Positions 23,371 to 31,780 of a DNA stretch of 64,000 nucleotides are shown here, in pieces. A model generated the notes under the pieces. It ran no database searches and had not been told where the DNA came from. It worked only from the letters and a program-made list of their open reading frames with translations. Numbering within the stretch: position 1 is the first letter of the stretch; each line of letters opens with the position of its first letter. The DNA is from Leisingera caerulea DSM 24564. Its GTDB lineage: Bacteria; Pseudomonadota; Alphaproteobacteria; Rhodobacterales; Rhodobacteraceae. The position numbers and the translations under genes are program-made. The DNA lies in contig NZ_AXBI01000021.1 in the NCBI RefSeq assembly GCF_000473325.1, positions 30,629 through 94,628 on the forward strand. The letters run 5' to 3'.

Positions 23371-24732
23371 TCAGTTCTTAGCCGTTTGCGGGCTGTTGCC
23401 GTGACGCCCGAAAATCCTGCGCAAGCGGCCGGTCAATGTCGGTTTGTCCCGGCGCAGGCCCAAAGCCGGGTCTGACGGGTCTGTCAGCGGCACAGGGGCT
23501 GCGGCCGGCGGCTGCTGCGCGGCGGGGGCGATTTTCTTGCGCCAGGCGATCGCGTCTTCCTCTTCCAGCCAGGCCTCCAGGTCGGTGACCGGTTCGCCGA
23601 AGATGTTGACTGGCGGGTGGCGCGGGGCGGCCGTGGGGCTGGCAGGCGGGGTCTGCGCCTGGCGGGCGGCGCGGGGCAGGCCGGGCTTGAGGCTGTCATT
23701 GGTCTTGGCGACCAGATCGGCAATGACCGCAGCCAGCCTGCTGCCGTCATCGGCGGGTGCCGCTGCGGTTCCGGGCGCCGGGCCGGCCTGCGGCTCCGGG
23801 GCGTGTTGCGGCGCGTCTTCTTCCGCCAGGGCAGCGGCCCAGGCGCTGGCGTTGTGGAACCGTTCCGCCGGAAGCACCGACATCGCCATGTCCACGGTCG
23901 CCAGCAGTGCCGGGTCAGCGGCCCAGGGCCCGCCCAGCAGCGGGCGGCAGGGGTCCGGAGAGCCCGCCATCAGCGCAGCCAGCCGCTTTTGGCTGGCCGC
24001 GGGCGGGGCGCCGGTGATCAGATAGTAGAGCGTGGCGCCAAGCGCGTAGAGGTCGCAGGCCGGGCGCTGGGGCAGGTCGGGGCTGTAGAGCTCATGCGCG
24101 GAATAGCCGTCCTTGACCGCCAGCAGCATCGGCAGCGCGGTGCCGTCATCAGGGGTGCTGCCGCAGGCGGCGCCGAAATCAATCAGCGTCACGGTGCCGT
24201 CCTTGCCCAGGAGGATGTTGTCCGGCGAGATGTCGCGGTGCAGGACGCCCAGCCGGTGCAGGCAGTCGAGCGCCTCCAGCGATTGATCGAGAATCTGGCG
24301 CAGCACCGGCCCGGTCAGCCGCTCCGGCTGCTCTTCGCGCACGGTGAGCAGGTCCAGCCCGTCGATGAATTCCATCGCGATATAGGCGGTCTGGTTTTCC
24401 TTGAAGACCTGATGCACGCCGACGATGCCGGGGTGGCGGGCGCGGGCCAGCAGATGCGCCTCGCGCAGGAAGGCGCGCAGCACGTTGCGGCAGGATTTGG
24501 CGTGTTCGGGGGCGGCGGGTTCCACATCGGTGCCGGCGCGGCGGCAGAGCCCCGCCGGGTAGCATTCCTTGATCACGACGCGGCGTTCCAGGCTGTCGCG
24601 GGCCAGATAGGTGATGCCGAAGCCGCCGCTGATCAGCGGCCGCTCGATCTGGTACTGGCCTTGCAGCAGCTTGAAGCCGCAGGGCAGTTCGCAGGCCGGC
24701 GCCGGATCGGCAGTGAACGTGTCGTGCGGCAC
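23371..24732 (-). CDS. Eukaryotic-like Ser/Thr protein kinase
   Basis: 453 residues. Kinase domain about 27-285: glycine loop ISGGFGITYLARD (34-46), catalytic Lys55 in VVIKE, HRDISPDN (165-172) and DFGAA (185-189), all intact, so it should be active. The C-terminal 165 residues are Pro/Ala-rich with no membrane helix, making it a soluble kinase, unlike PknB-type receptors. It is the first gene of the eight-gene cluster and its sequence resembles PpkA-like kinases used in type VI secretion signalling, but no secretion genes are nearby. Confidence 0.9.
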   Translation of the reverse strand: MPHDTFTADPAPACELPCGFKLLQGQYQIERPLISGGFGITYLARDSLERRVVIKECYPAGLCRRAGTDVEPAAPEHAKSCRNVLRAFLREAHLLARARHPGIVGVHQVFKENQTAYIAMEFIDGLDLLTVREEQPERLTGPVLRQILDQSLEALDCLHRLGVLHRDISPDNILLGKDGTVTLIDFGAACGSTPDDGTALPMLLAVKDGYSAHELYSPDLPQRPACDLYALGATLYYLITGAPPAASQKRLAALMAGSPDPCRPLLGGPWAADPALLATVDMAMSVLPAERFHNASAWAAALAEEDAPQHAPEPQAGPAPGTAAAPADDGSRLAAVIADLVAKTNDSLKPGLPRAARQAQTPPASPTAAPRHPPVNIFGEPVTDLEAWLEEEDAIAWRKKIAPAAQQPPAAAPVPLTDPSDPALGLRRDKPTLTGRLRRIFGRHGNSPQTAKN

Positions 24733-25161
24733 AGCGTCAGTTCCTTGTGGCAGCGTGGGGTCCGGCCGGAGGGCGCGGACGGGCCTTCACGCTGAAAGCC
24801 AAATGCGGAATGTTCGCGGCGGATTCCGGGCAATTGCGGCAGGACCGCCCGATTTCCGCCGTATTTGCGCGGAAAGGGCTGTAAACACTGGGTTAACAGG
24901 CGGTCGGCGACTTGCGTTGAAGTTAGTTAAACTGGCGCCCTATCCGGCGGGAAACCCGGCTGGCCGGCGGCAGGGCCTGAACCCGCCGCGCAGGGCGGCC
25001 GCTGCAGAGGCGCCGGGATGGCCCGGCCCGCCGTGATTTGCCTGTTCAAAGGTGTCCAAGGTGTTGCGAAAATTCGATTTTCCACCATTGGTATTGCGGC
25101 GGGAGCCCTTTGATTCGGCTAAGGCGAACGCTATAGTGCTGCTGAAAAGGGGAACGGTTCC
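24733..25161. other. 429-bp intergenic region between the kinase and heme oxygenase genes
   Basis: No convincing gene is seen. It should hold both divergent promoters. Visible elements: a dyad GAAAAT-TCG-ATTTTC (25068-25082), a promoter-like TTGATT-N16-TATAGT (25110-25137), and a palindrome GGAACGGTTCC (25151-25161) touching the heme oxygenase start codon. The kinase-proximal half has no clear -10/-35 pair. Confidence 0.6.
25110..25137 (+). promoter_or_regulatory. Probable promoter of bphO-bphP
   Basis: TTGATT (25110-25115), 16-bp spacer, TATAGT (25132-25137), 24 bp before the GTG start of the heme oxygenase. A 15-bp dyad at 25068-25082 lies 27 bp upstream of the -35 element and could bind an activator. 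Confidence 0.45.
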
Positions 25162-25725
25162 GTGGCAGATGCCCAATATCAGAACTTGCGTGCCAGGCTG
25201 CGCGGGGACACGCGGCATTGCCATGCTGCGCTGGATGAACAGGTGACCAGGCTGGATCAGGCGGGTGCGGACGGCTACGCGCGCTTTTTGCTGCTGCAGT
25301 GGCGGCTGTTTGCGGCGCTGGAGCCGGTCAGCCAGAGTGCCGCCTGTGCGCCGGTGATCCGCGGCCTGAAGCAGCGGGCGGGCGAGGATCTGGCGCGGCT
25401 GGGCCGTGCGGCGGATGCGCCTGAGCTGCCGCTGGTCCCGCATCCGCTGGCGGTGGATTACCTGGTGTCCGGTTCGCGGCTGGGCACACAGGTGCTGCGC
25501 AAGCGGTGGCTGGAGCGCGGCCTGCCGGAGGTTATCTATGCCTGTAAGTACCTCTCGGCACCGTCCTACACGGAATACTGGCGCGGCTTTACGGCCCGGG
25601 CCGAAGCGCTGCCGGCCGAAGGTGCCGCAGCGGACCGGGTTGTCGAAGATGCTACCGGGCTGTTTGGATTTTGCTTAGAATGTATTTTTGCTGAGTCTGC
25701 CGAGGGGAGGGCGATTCATGCCTGA
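25162..25725 (+). CDS. bphO: Biliverdin-producing heme oxygenase (BphO)
   Basis: 187 residues from GTG 25162 with AAAAGGGGA upstream. The N-terminal LRARLRGDTRHCHAALDEQV carries the heme-ligating histidine of bacterial heme oxygenases, and VSGSRLGTQVL matches the distal-helix glycine motif. It opens heme to biliverdin, the chromophore required by the phytochrome encoded next. The stop overlaps the phytochrome start by 8 bp, so chromophore synthesis and apoprotein are co-expressed. Confidence 0.87.
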   Translation: MADAQYQNLRARLRGDTRHCHAALDEQVTRLDQAGADGYARFLLLQWRLFAALEPVSQSAACAPVIRGLKQRAGEDLARLGRAADAPELPLVPHPLAVDYLVSGSRLGTQVLRKRWLERGLPEVIYACKYLSAPSYTEYWRGFTARAEALPAEGAAADRVVEDATGLFGFCLECIFAESAEGRAIHA

Positions 25726-28297
25726 CGAAAAGTCCGGCGCTGCCAGGGCGCAGGTGGATCTGACCACCTGCGATCGGGAGCCGATCCACATTATTGGCCA
25801 GGTGCAGAGCTTTGGCTGCCTGATTGCGGTTTCCGCCGACTGGATTATCTCCCATGCCTCTGCCAACTGTGCAGAGGTTCTGGGGCTGGATGAGACGGAG
25901 CTGGCGGGGCGGCCGGTGACGGACATTCTCAGCCCGCAGGCGCTCCACGACCTGCGCACCCGGATGCAGATGCTGCGGATGCAGCAGAGCGCGGTGCGGG
26001 TGTTCGGCTATGACTTGCGCGGCGACGGGCAGAAGTATGACGTTTCGATCCACCAGTCCGGGCGGCTGTTCGTTCTGGAATTCGAACGCCGGGGCACCGA
26101 TGGTGGCGATGTGCACGATCCGGGCCTAGTGCAGGCACTGATCGGCCGGGTGCAGCGCCACGGCGCACTGGATGCGATGGCGCAGGAGGCCGCACGGGGC
26201 CTGAAAGCGCTGAGCGGCTTTGGCCGGGTCATGGTCTACAAGTTCGAGGAAGACGGCAGCGGCACCGTGATCGCCGAGGCCCGCGAGTCCGGAATGGAGC
26301 CGTTTCTGGGCCTGCGCTATCCGGCCAGCGATATTCCCAAACAGGCCCGCGCGCTGTATGTGCGCAGCCTGCTGCGGATCATCCCCGACGTCGCGGCGCC
26401 GGTCTATCCGGTGCAGCCGGAGACCGATCCCAACGGCGAGCCGCTGGACCTGTCGCTGGCGGTGACCCGGGCGGTGTCTCCGATCCATATCGAGTATCTG
26501 AGAAACATGGGGGTGGCGGCCTCGATGTCGGTTTCCATCCTGCGCAACGGCCAGCTGTGGGGGCTGTTTGCCTGCCACAATGACAGCCCGTGCTACCTCA
26601 GCTATGAAAAGCGCACCTCGGTCGAGCTGTTCGCGCAGCTGTTCAACTATGAGCTGGCCCAGATGGAGATGACCGATGAACTGGGCGACATCGACCGCTC
26701 CAGGGCGCTGCACGACAACCTGATGCCGCAGCTGTCCAATGGCTGCAATCTGTTTGCGGCTTTTGAAGACTTGTGCAGCGGCATCGGCGATGTCATTCCG
26801 TTTGACGGGGCCGCGATTTATTCGGACGGGCAGTACAAATCCACCGGATCCGCGCCGGTGGAAGAGGAGTTCCTGGGACTGGTGCGGTTCCTGAACACCA
26901 CGCCGCCCGGGCAGATCTATTCCAACAGCAACCTGATCAAGCGCTATCCGGCCGCTGACGGGTTTGCGGACCGGGTGGCCGGGCTGCTGGCGATCCCGGT
27001 CTCGCGCAAGCCGAGGGATTACTTTGTGCTGTTCCGGCGCGAGGTGGTCAAATCGGTGACCTGGGCGGGCAATCCCGAAAAACCAGTTGAACCGGGGCCG
27101 AATGGCCTGCGGCTGACGCCGCGCAAAAGCTTCGAGGCCTGGAAGGAAGTGGCGCGCGGCCATTGCCATCCGTGGAAACAGCGCGAGCAGCGCACCGCCG
27201 AGGCGCTGCGCACAACGCTGATCGAAGTGGTTCTGAAGCTGGCGGACGAAAACAACGCCGCCCGCAAGCGGGCGCAGGACCAGCAGGAGCTGCTGATTGC
27301 GGAGCTGAACCACCGGGTGCGCAACATCCTGAACCTGATCCGCGGGCTGGTATCGCAGGGCAAGGAGTCGGTAAAATCCGCCGATGCCTTTGGCGAGGTG
27401 CTGGACGCGCGCATTCACGCGCTGGCGCGGGCGCATGACCAGCTGACCGGCTCGGAGTGGGATTGGAGCCCGCTGACGGTGCTGATCGGGACCGAAACCG
27501 AAGCGTTTCTGGCGGGCAAGGCCAGCCGGGTGTCGATTGACGGCGACGCGCTGGAGCTGTCGCCCGCGGCCTTTACCTGCGTGGCGCTGGTGGTTCACGA
27601 GCTGGTGACGAACTCGGTCAAATACGGCGCGCTCAGCGATTCCTCCGGCCGGGTGGAGATCCGCACCGCGCTGAACCGCGACGGCACCGCCGCGCTGAGC
27701 TGGCGCGAACACGATGGCCCGCCGGTAAAAGCGCCGGAGCGCCGGGGCTTCGGCACCACGCTTATCGAGCAATCGGTGCCGTTTGAACTGCAGGGGGAAG
27801 CCGACGTCAGATACCGGATCACCGGGCTGGAAGCGGATTTTCTGCTGCCCGCCCGCCATGTGCGGAAGGCGGAAAAGCCCGCGGGCCCGGTGCCCGACAC
27901 CGGCGCGCGGCAGGCGCCGGCCGTGCCGCGGCTGTCGGGCGGCGCTCTGGTGCTGGAGGACAACATGATCATCGCCATGGATGCGGCGGACATGCTGACC
28001 CAGCTGGGCGCCGAAAAGGTGGAAACCTGCAGCGGAGTCACGACCGCGCTGAACCTGCTGGAGCAGGGCGGCACGCAGTTCGTGCTGGCGGACATGAACC
28101 TGGGATCCGAAACTTCGCTGCCGGTGGTGGAGCGATGCCGCGAGCTGGGCATCGCAGTGGTGCTGGCCACGGGGTACGGTTCAACGGACGAAGTCGCTAA
28201 GCGCTTCCCGGGGCTGAACATCCTGAAAAAGCCCTACACGGTCGAACAGCTGAGCGCGGTTCTGGAGACAATGGCCGCGGCGGAGAACGGCGGCTGA
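25718..28297 (+). CDS. bphP: Bacteriophytochrome hybrid histidine kinase (PAS-GAF-PHY-HWE kinase-receiver)
   Basis: 859 residues from ATG 25718 (ribosome site GAGGGGAGGG). Cys18 in LTTCDREPIHIIG is the biliverdin attachment site; PASDIP at 202-207 and SPIHIEYL near 255 belong to the GAF pocket; PRKSF near 470 is the PHY tongue. The transmitter has His532 in ELNHRVRNILN and a WREHDGP motif, marking an HWE/HisKA_2 kinase. A receiver domain ends the protein (phospho-acceptor in VLADMNLG, Lys in LKKPY). It senses red/far-red light. HWE kinases often feed the PhyR-EcfG general stress pathway, and EcfG-type promoters lie just downstream. Confidence 0.92.
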   Translation: MPDEKSGAARAQVDLTTCDREPIHIIGQVQSFGCLIAVSADWIISHASANCAEVLGLDETELAGRPVTDILSPQALHDLRTRMQMLRMQQSAVRVFGYDLRGDGQKYDVSIHQSGRLFVLEFERRGTDGGDVHDPGLVQALIGRVQRHGALDAMAQEAARGLKALSGFGRVMVYKFEEDGSGTVIAEARESGMEPFLGLRYPASDIPKQARALYVRSLLRIIPDVAAPVYPVQPETDPNGEPLDLSLAVTRAVSPIHIEYLRNMGVAASMSVSILRNGQLWGLFACHNDSPCYLSYEKRTSVELFAQLFNYELAQMEMTDELGDIDRSRALHDNLMPQLSNGCNLFAAFEDLCSGIGDVIPFDGAAIYSDGQYKSTGSAPVEEEFLGLVRFLNTTPPGQIYSNSNLIKRYPAADGFADRVAGLLAIPVSRKPRDYFVLFRREVVKSVTWAGNPEKPVEPGPNGLRLTPRKSFEAWKEVARGHCHPWKQREQRTAEALRTTLIEVVLKLADENNAARKRAQDQQELLIAELNHRVRNILNLIRGLVSQGKESVKSADAFGEVLDARIHALARAHDQLTGSEWDWSPLTVLIGTETEAFLAGKASRVSIDGDALELSPAAFTCVALVVHELVTNSVKYGALSDSSGRVEIRTALNRDGTAALSWREHDGPPVKAPERRGFGTTLIEQSVPFELQGEADVRYRITGLEADFLLPARHVRKAEKPAGPVPDTGARQAPAVPRLSGGALVLEDNMIIAMDAADMLTQLGAEKVETCSGVTTALNLLEQGGTQFVLADMNLGSETSLPVVERCRELGIAVVLATGYGSTDEVAKRFPGLNILKKPYTVEQLSAVLETMAAAENGG

Positions 28298-28332
28298 CAG
28301 CCGGCGCCGCTGAGCAAGACAGGGCTGAACGG

Positions 28333-28366
28333 ATCAGGCCCGCCGGTGCGTTCCGGCGGGCCTGAT
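28333..28366. terminator. Strong hairpin between bphP and the stress genes
   Basis: A perfect 14-bp inverted repeat, 28333-28346 and 28353-28366, with loop TGCGTT, lies 35 bp after the bphP stop and 42 bp from the convergent PNPOx-like stop. Only a short T-run follows. It probably serves both directions. Confidence 0.7.
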
Positions 28367-28408
28367 CGTTTGCGGCTTGCGGCGCTGGCTGCAGGTCAGG
28401 CTTGCAGG

Positions 28409-28924
28409 TCAGGCTACGTCGCTGAAGTTGATCACCCGGTGGATGCCAACATCCGGTTCGCTCACATCGTCGCGCATCGCGGCGTTCAGCATCTTCAGCC
28501 CGACCAGGATCGGGTTGGAATCGGACGCCCAGATGGCAGCCTCGCGCGGGGTCAGCTGCAGCAGCGTGACCTTGGGATCCTCGCGGCCCTGCTCAAACCA
28601 GGCAGCCACTGGCGGGCTCCACAGGCTGTCGAGCTTTTCTTCGCTCTGATAGACCACCAGCGGCCCCTTGACGGAGGCATGATAGTCGCCCTTTTGCGAC
28701 TGATAGCAAAAAGTGGCCTCTGCCCCCAGCCCGACCGCAGCCACCAGATCGGTGTCGGCGGAGGTGATGAACCAGATTTCGCCGCTGTCAGGGTCGGCGA
28801 AATGGCTCATCGGCTGCGGGTGCTGGCTGCTGCCGTCGACCGACAGCATGCCGGTGCGGGTGTCATCGAGTCGTTTCCACAACTGGGCGGCGGCGTCTGC
28901 GTCACTGTCAGGTCTGCGGGCCAT
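28409..28924 (-). CDS. Pyridoxamine-5'-phosphate-oxidase-like general stress protein
   Basis: 171 residues of the split-barrel FMN-binding family often annotated as general stress protein 26: RTGMLSVDGSS, MSHFADPDSGEIWFITSADTDLV, ATFCYQSQKGDYHASVKG. Such proteins bind flavin; the substrate is unknown. It starts 1 bp after the CsbD stop, so both come from the EcfG-type promoter at 29180-29204. Confidence 0.85.
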   Translation of the reverse strand: MARRPDSDADAAAQLWKRLDDTRTGMLSVDGSSQHPQPMSHFADPDSGEIWFITSADTDLVAAVGLGAEATFCYQSQKGDYHASVKGPLVVYQSEEKLDSLWSPPVAAWFEQGREDPKVTLLQLTPREAAIWASDSNPILVGLKMLNAAMRDDVSEPDVGIHRVINFSDVA

Positions 28925-28925
28925 G

Positions 28926-29123
28926 TTAAAAGCCGTCCAGCATGCGGTCGACGGTCTGGCGTACCTCGTCCTTGGTCTTGCCCAGCCGCTGCTGCAGCAT
29001 CCCTTCGAGCTTCTGGCGCTCGCCTTTGGTTTCTTCCAGCTCGTCGTCGGTCAGTTCGCCGTAGGTTTCCCGCAGGCGGCCCTTCAGCTCGGTCCATTTT
29101 CCGGTGATGCGGTCGTCATCCAT
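28926..29123 (-). CDS. CsbD-family stress protein
   Basis: 65 residues, highly charged: DRITGKWTELKGRLRETYG, ELEETKGERQKLEGMLQQ, matching the CsbD family of small stress-induced proteins of unknown mechanism. Ribosome site AGGAGG lies upstream. A perfect GGAAC-N16-CGTT promoter lies 56 bp before the start codon, indicating general stress control. It is followed directly by the PNPOx-like gene. Confidence 0.9.
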   Translation of the reverse strand: MDDDRITGKWTELKGRLRETYGELTDDELEETKGERQKLEGMLQQRLGKTKDEVRQTVDRMLDGF

Positions 29124-29179
29124 GTCGTGTCCTCCTTGGGAAATTGCGGTGGTCCGCCGCGCTGCGGCGGTAATAGGAG

Positions 29180-29204
29180 AACGCGGTGGCGGCTGCGAAG
29201 TTCC
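29180..29204 (-). promoter_or_regulatory. EcfG (general stress sigma) promoter for csbD-like operon
   Basis: On the minus strand GGAAC (29204-29200) is followed after 16 bp by CGTT (29183-29180), an exact match to the alphaproteobacterial EcfG consensus GGAAC-N16/17-CGTT. Confidence 0.75.
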
Positions 29205-29311
29205 GTGATTGCGCGGTATCTCTGCTGCGCAGCCAAAAGGCGAGACGGCTGGCGGTTTTCCGAACCAGGGCCCGGCGGCAGAATTGGCCTCTGCAGCCGG
29301 GCGAAAGGCGG

Positions 29312-29677
29312 TTACTCGCCCAGAAGCAGCATCGCCGCGTCCAGGTGCGGGGTTGCGAACGGGCGGCTCAGCATCGGCAGCGACTGCAGCTCAGGCTCAG
29401 TGGTGTCGCCGTTGATCAGAATGATGCGCCATTCCTTGGCCATCGCCGACTGCAGCCAGTCGCGGGCGTCCGGATTGCTGATCGGGAAGCCGAAAAAGAC
29501 CAGGTGCGGCGGCCGCGCGGAGGAGTCCAGCGCGGCGGCAAGACCGTCGAGGCGGGTTTCTGTGATCACAGCAGGGTATCCCCGCCGCAGCAGGTAGTCG
29601 CTGATGTCCGCGGCCTCCAGGGCGTGGGGGGTCAGGATCAGAGCGGGCGTTTGCGCGTGAGCGGCTTTGGTCGTCAT
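29312..29677 (-). CDS. Small degenerate receiver-like protein
   Basis: 121 residues arranged like a CheY fold: ALILTPHALEAADISDYLLRRGY, PHLVFFGFP, RIILINGD, and a terminal SRPFATPHLDAAMLLL where the Pro-Phe pair mimics the conserved Lys-Pro end of receivers. The acidic pocket and phospho-acceptor Asp are missing (FFGFP replaces the usual D-x-x-M/L-P). It is probably a non-phosphorylated pseudo-receiver. No EcfG box was found upstream, although neighbours have one. Confidence 0.65.
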   Translation of the reverse strand: MTTKAAHAQTPALILTPHALEAADISDYLLRRGYPAVITETRLDGLAAALDSSARPPHLVFFGFPISNPDARDWLQSAMAKEWRIILINGDTTEPELQSLPMLSRPFATPHLDAAMLLLGE

Positions 29678-29893
29678 CGGTCTTCCTCAGTTTTTCGAAT
29701 GTGAGGAATGAACCGCCGTAAGGTCAGGCGCATTAAACTGTGACATATCCGCGGGGTAAAAAACCAGCGGGCGGCGGAGGTTCGCCCGGGGCCGGTGCGG
29801 TTACGCTCTTGCGCTGGCGGTCTGCTGCGGCAAAGACTGGTCAAGCCCCGGTTGCGACGCGCGGGGCAGGCATTTCAACAGGAGGATGCGGAA

Positions 29894-31315
29894 TTGAGCC
29901 GCGACATGACATGTTTGGCCGCGCGGCCGGGGCGCCGAGCGGGGCCGTGCCGGGTGCTGCTGGCGGGTTTGCATATATTAATCCTGCTGGCGGCGGTGTG
30001 CCTTGGCGGCGGCGGTGCCCAGGCCCAGAACGCGGCCGACCCGGTGCAGACCGACGGCCGGATCGAGGTCGGCGAAGCAGCGGTGCGCGACAGCGAAATC
30101 CTGAACCGGATCGAGAAGCTGCTGGCGGAAATCGAAGGTTACGGGTCGGTGAATGTGTCTGTTTCCGAAGGGGTGGTCCGCATCACCGGCGAGGTGATCG
30201 ACAACACCGCCCAGGACCGGCTGACGCAGATCATAAACCGGGTGGCCGGTGTGGTGGCGATCGAAAACGAAACCCAGATCAGCGGCACCCTGGAGGAACG
30301 GCTGGCCCCGGCGATGGACCGGATTGCCGCCCGCACCCGCAACCTGCTGGCAAACGGGCCGATCTTTCTGGTGGCGCTGGCCGCCTTTGCGGCAGTGGCG
30401 GCGGGCGGCTGGCTGCTGACCACGCGGATCGGCATCTGGACCCGGCTGGCGCCCAATGCCTTTATCGCCGATGTCTACCGGGCGGTGGCGCGGATCCTGT
30501 TCATCCTGACCGGGCTGGTGCTGGCGCTGGACATTCTGAACGCCACCGCGCTGATCGGCGCGGTGCTGGGCGCGGCGGGGGTGGTTGGCCTGGCGCTTGG
30601 CTTTGCGGTGCGCGACACAGTGGAGAATTTCATCGCCTCCATCCTGCTCAGCTTGCGGCAGCCGTTCCGGCCCAATGATTTTGTCGATATCCAGGGCGAT
30701 CAGGGCACGGTGGCGCGGCTGACCTCGCGCGCGACGATCCTGATCTCGCCCGAGGGCAACCATATCCGCATTCCCAATGCCACCGTGTTCAAGGGCCGGA
30801 TTGTGAATTTCACCCGCGATCCCCGGCGCCGCTTCGGCTTTGACCTTGGCGTGGATGCGGATGCGGATCTGGCGGCGGCGCTGTCCACCGCCGTTGCCGC
30901 GCTGGAGGCGCAGGCGTTTGTGCTGGACGATCCCGAAGTCGGCGCCTGGATCAGCGAAGTGGGGGACTCCAACGTGATCCTGACCTTCACCGGCTGGGTG
31001 GATCAGACCCGGGTGGATTTCGCCAAGGCGCGCGGCGAGGCGATCCGCGCCGCCAAGATGGCGCTGGAGGCGGCGGGCTTTGGCCTGCCGGAGCCGATCT
31101 ACAGGGTGCGCCTGGACAATGCGGCGGATGCAGCAGCCCCTCCGGCCCGGGACACCGGGGCCCGGAAGGGCGCGGCTGAGCCTGCCAGCGCCGAATTGCC
31201 GGAAGCGGCCGATCCGGAACGGGCGGAGCTGGCGGCCGCCGGCGCGGCAGAGCGGGAGCGCGAAGGGCTGGATGGCGGGGAAAACCTGCTGGATGCCCGG
31301 CAAAAGGCAGAGTGA
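29894..31315 (+). CDS. MscS-family mechanosensitive channel with N-terminal BON domain
   Basis: 473 residues from TTG 29894, chosen because AGGAGG lies 8 bases upstream; the next ATG (29906) has no ribosome site. Signal-like helix about 23-45, then a BON domain (about 65-125, SEILNRIEKLLAEIEGYGSVNVSVS). Membrane helices span about 150-270, including the pore helix GAAGVVGLALGFAVRDTVENF, and the MscS beta domain (NDFVDIQGDQGTVARL) follows. The C-terminal 45 residues are Ala/Glu-rich. It should release solutes upon hypo-osmotic shock; the BON domain may tether it to the envelope. Confidence 0.87.
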   Translation: MSRDMTCLAARPGRRAGPCRVLLAGLHILILLAAVCLGGGGAQAQNAADPVQTDGRIEVGEAAVRDSEILNRIEKLLAEIEGYGSVNVSVSEGVVRITGEVIDNTAQDRLTQIINRVAGVVAIENETQISGTLEERLAPAMDRIAARTRNLLANGPIFLVALAAFAAVAAGGWLLTTRIGIWTRLAPNAFIADVYRAVARILFILTGLVLALDILNATALIGAVLGAAGVVGLALGFAVRDTVENFIASILLSLRQPFRPNDFVDIQGDQGTVARLTSRATILISPEGNHIRIPNATVFKGRIVNFTRDPRRRFGFDLGVDADADLAAALSTAVAALEAQAFVLDDPEVGAWISEVGDSNVILTFTGWVDQTRVDFAKARGEAIRAAKMALEAAGFGLPEPIYRVRLDNAADAAAPPARDTGARKGAAEPASAELPEAADPERAELAAAGAAEREREGLDGGENLLDARQKAE

Positions 31316-31350
31316 CAGCGCCGCAGGGCGGCATCTCCCGCACATGAAAA

Positions 31351-31375
31351 CGGCCCGGCTGCAGCAGCCGGGCCG
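31351..31375. terminator. Hairpin between the MscS and PLDc_N genes
   Basis: CGGCCCGGC and GCCGGGCCG pair around TGCAGCA (31351-31375). Read on the minus strand it is followed by TTTT, so it best terminates the minus-strand gene whose stop is at 31398. It also follows the MscS stop at 31315. Confidence 0.65.
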
Positions 31376-31397
31376 GTACGTGCAAAATACGGCAGGG

Positions 31398-31583
31398 TTA
31401 GATGTTTGCCGCAGAGGACCTTGGGCCTGCCACCAGCCAAGCGATAAAGCCCAGCACCGGCAGGATCAGGATAACGAGCACCCAGATGATCTTGGCGGCG
31501 GTTGACGCCCCGGATCCCAGGACCTGAATAATTGCATAAATGTCCGCAGCCAGTACCAGCAGGCCAATCAGTCCGTATTCCAT
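31398..31583 (-). CDS. Small PLDc_N-domain membrane protein
   Basis: 61 residues with two transmembrane helices (about 4-22 and 31-52) and the PLDc_N pattern: IYAIIQVLGSG, then KIIWVLVILILPVLGFIAWLV. Stand-alone copies of this cardiolipin-synthase N-terminal module are common in stress regulons but have no known activity. An exact EcfG-type promoter lies 34 bp upstream. Confidence 0.85.
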   Translation of the reverse strand: MEYGLIGLLVLAADIYAIIQVLGSGASTAAKIIWVLVILILPVLGFIAWLVAGPRSSAANI

Positions 31584-31617
31584 GGTATTTCCCTTCCGCT
31601 AAATGTTCTGGAAACTA

Positions 31618-31642
31618 AACGCTTGCAGCCGGAGATTGTTCC
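31618..31642 (-). promoter_or_regulatory. EcfG-type promoter for the PLDc_N gene
   Basis: Minus strand GGAAC (31642-31638), 16-bp spacer, CGTT (31621-31618); exact consensus, 34 bp before the start codon at 31583. Confidence 0.75.
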
Positions 31643-31780
31643 CAACTTCTTCCATCCCGCTGATTTAGAAGGTTTCTTCTCTGGCCGTGCCGTGTTTTCA
31701 GGGCGGCGGCAGCCTGAGCCCGCTAAGCGCGGCAAGGTCGGGCAGGAGGCCTAAGCGGAACCCGGCTAAAAAACGGGCAA

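Noticed and set aside
15537..24732. Type VI secretion regulatory module
   Set aside because: Kinase, FHA and PP2C are present but no Tss structural gene, Hcp, VgrG or TagF is visible, and the other genes are GTPases.
28328..28354. AACG-N18-GTTCC (EcfG-like on the minus strand)
   Set aside because: Spacing is 18 instead of 16-17 and the site lies within the bphP terminator hairpin.
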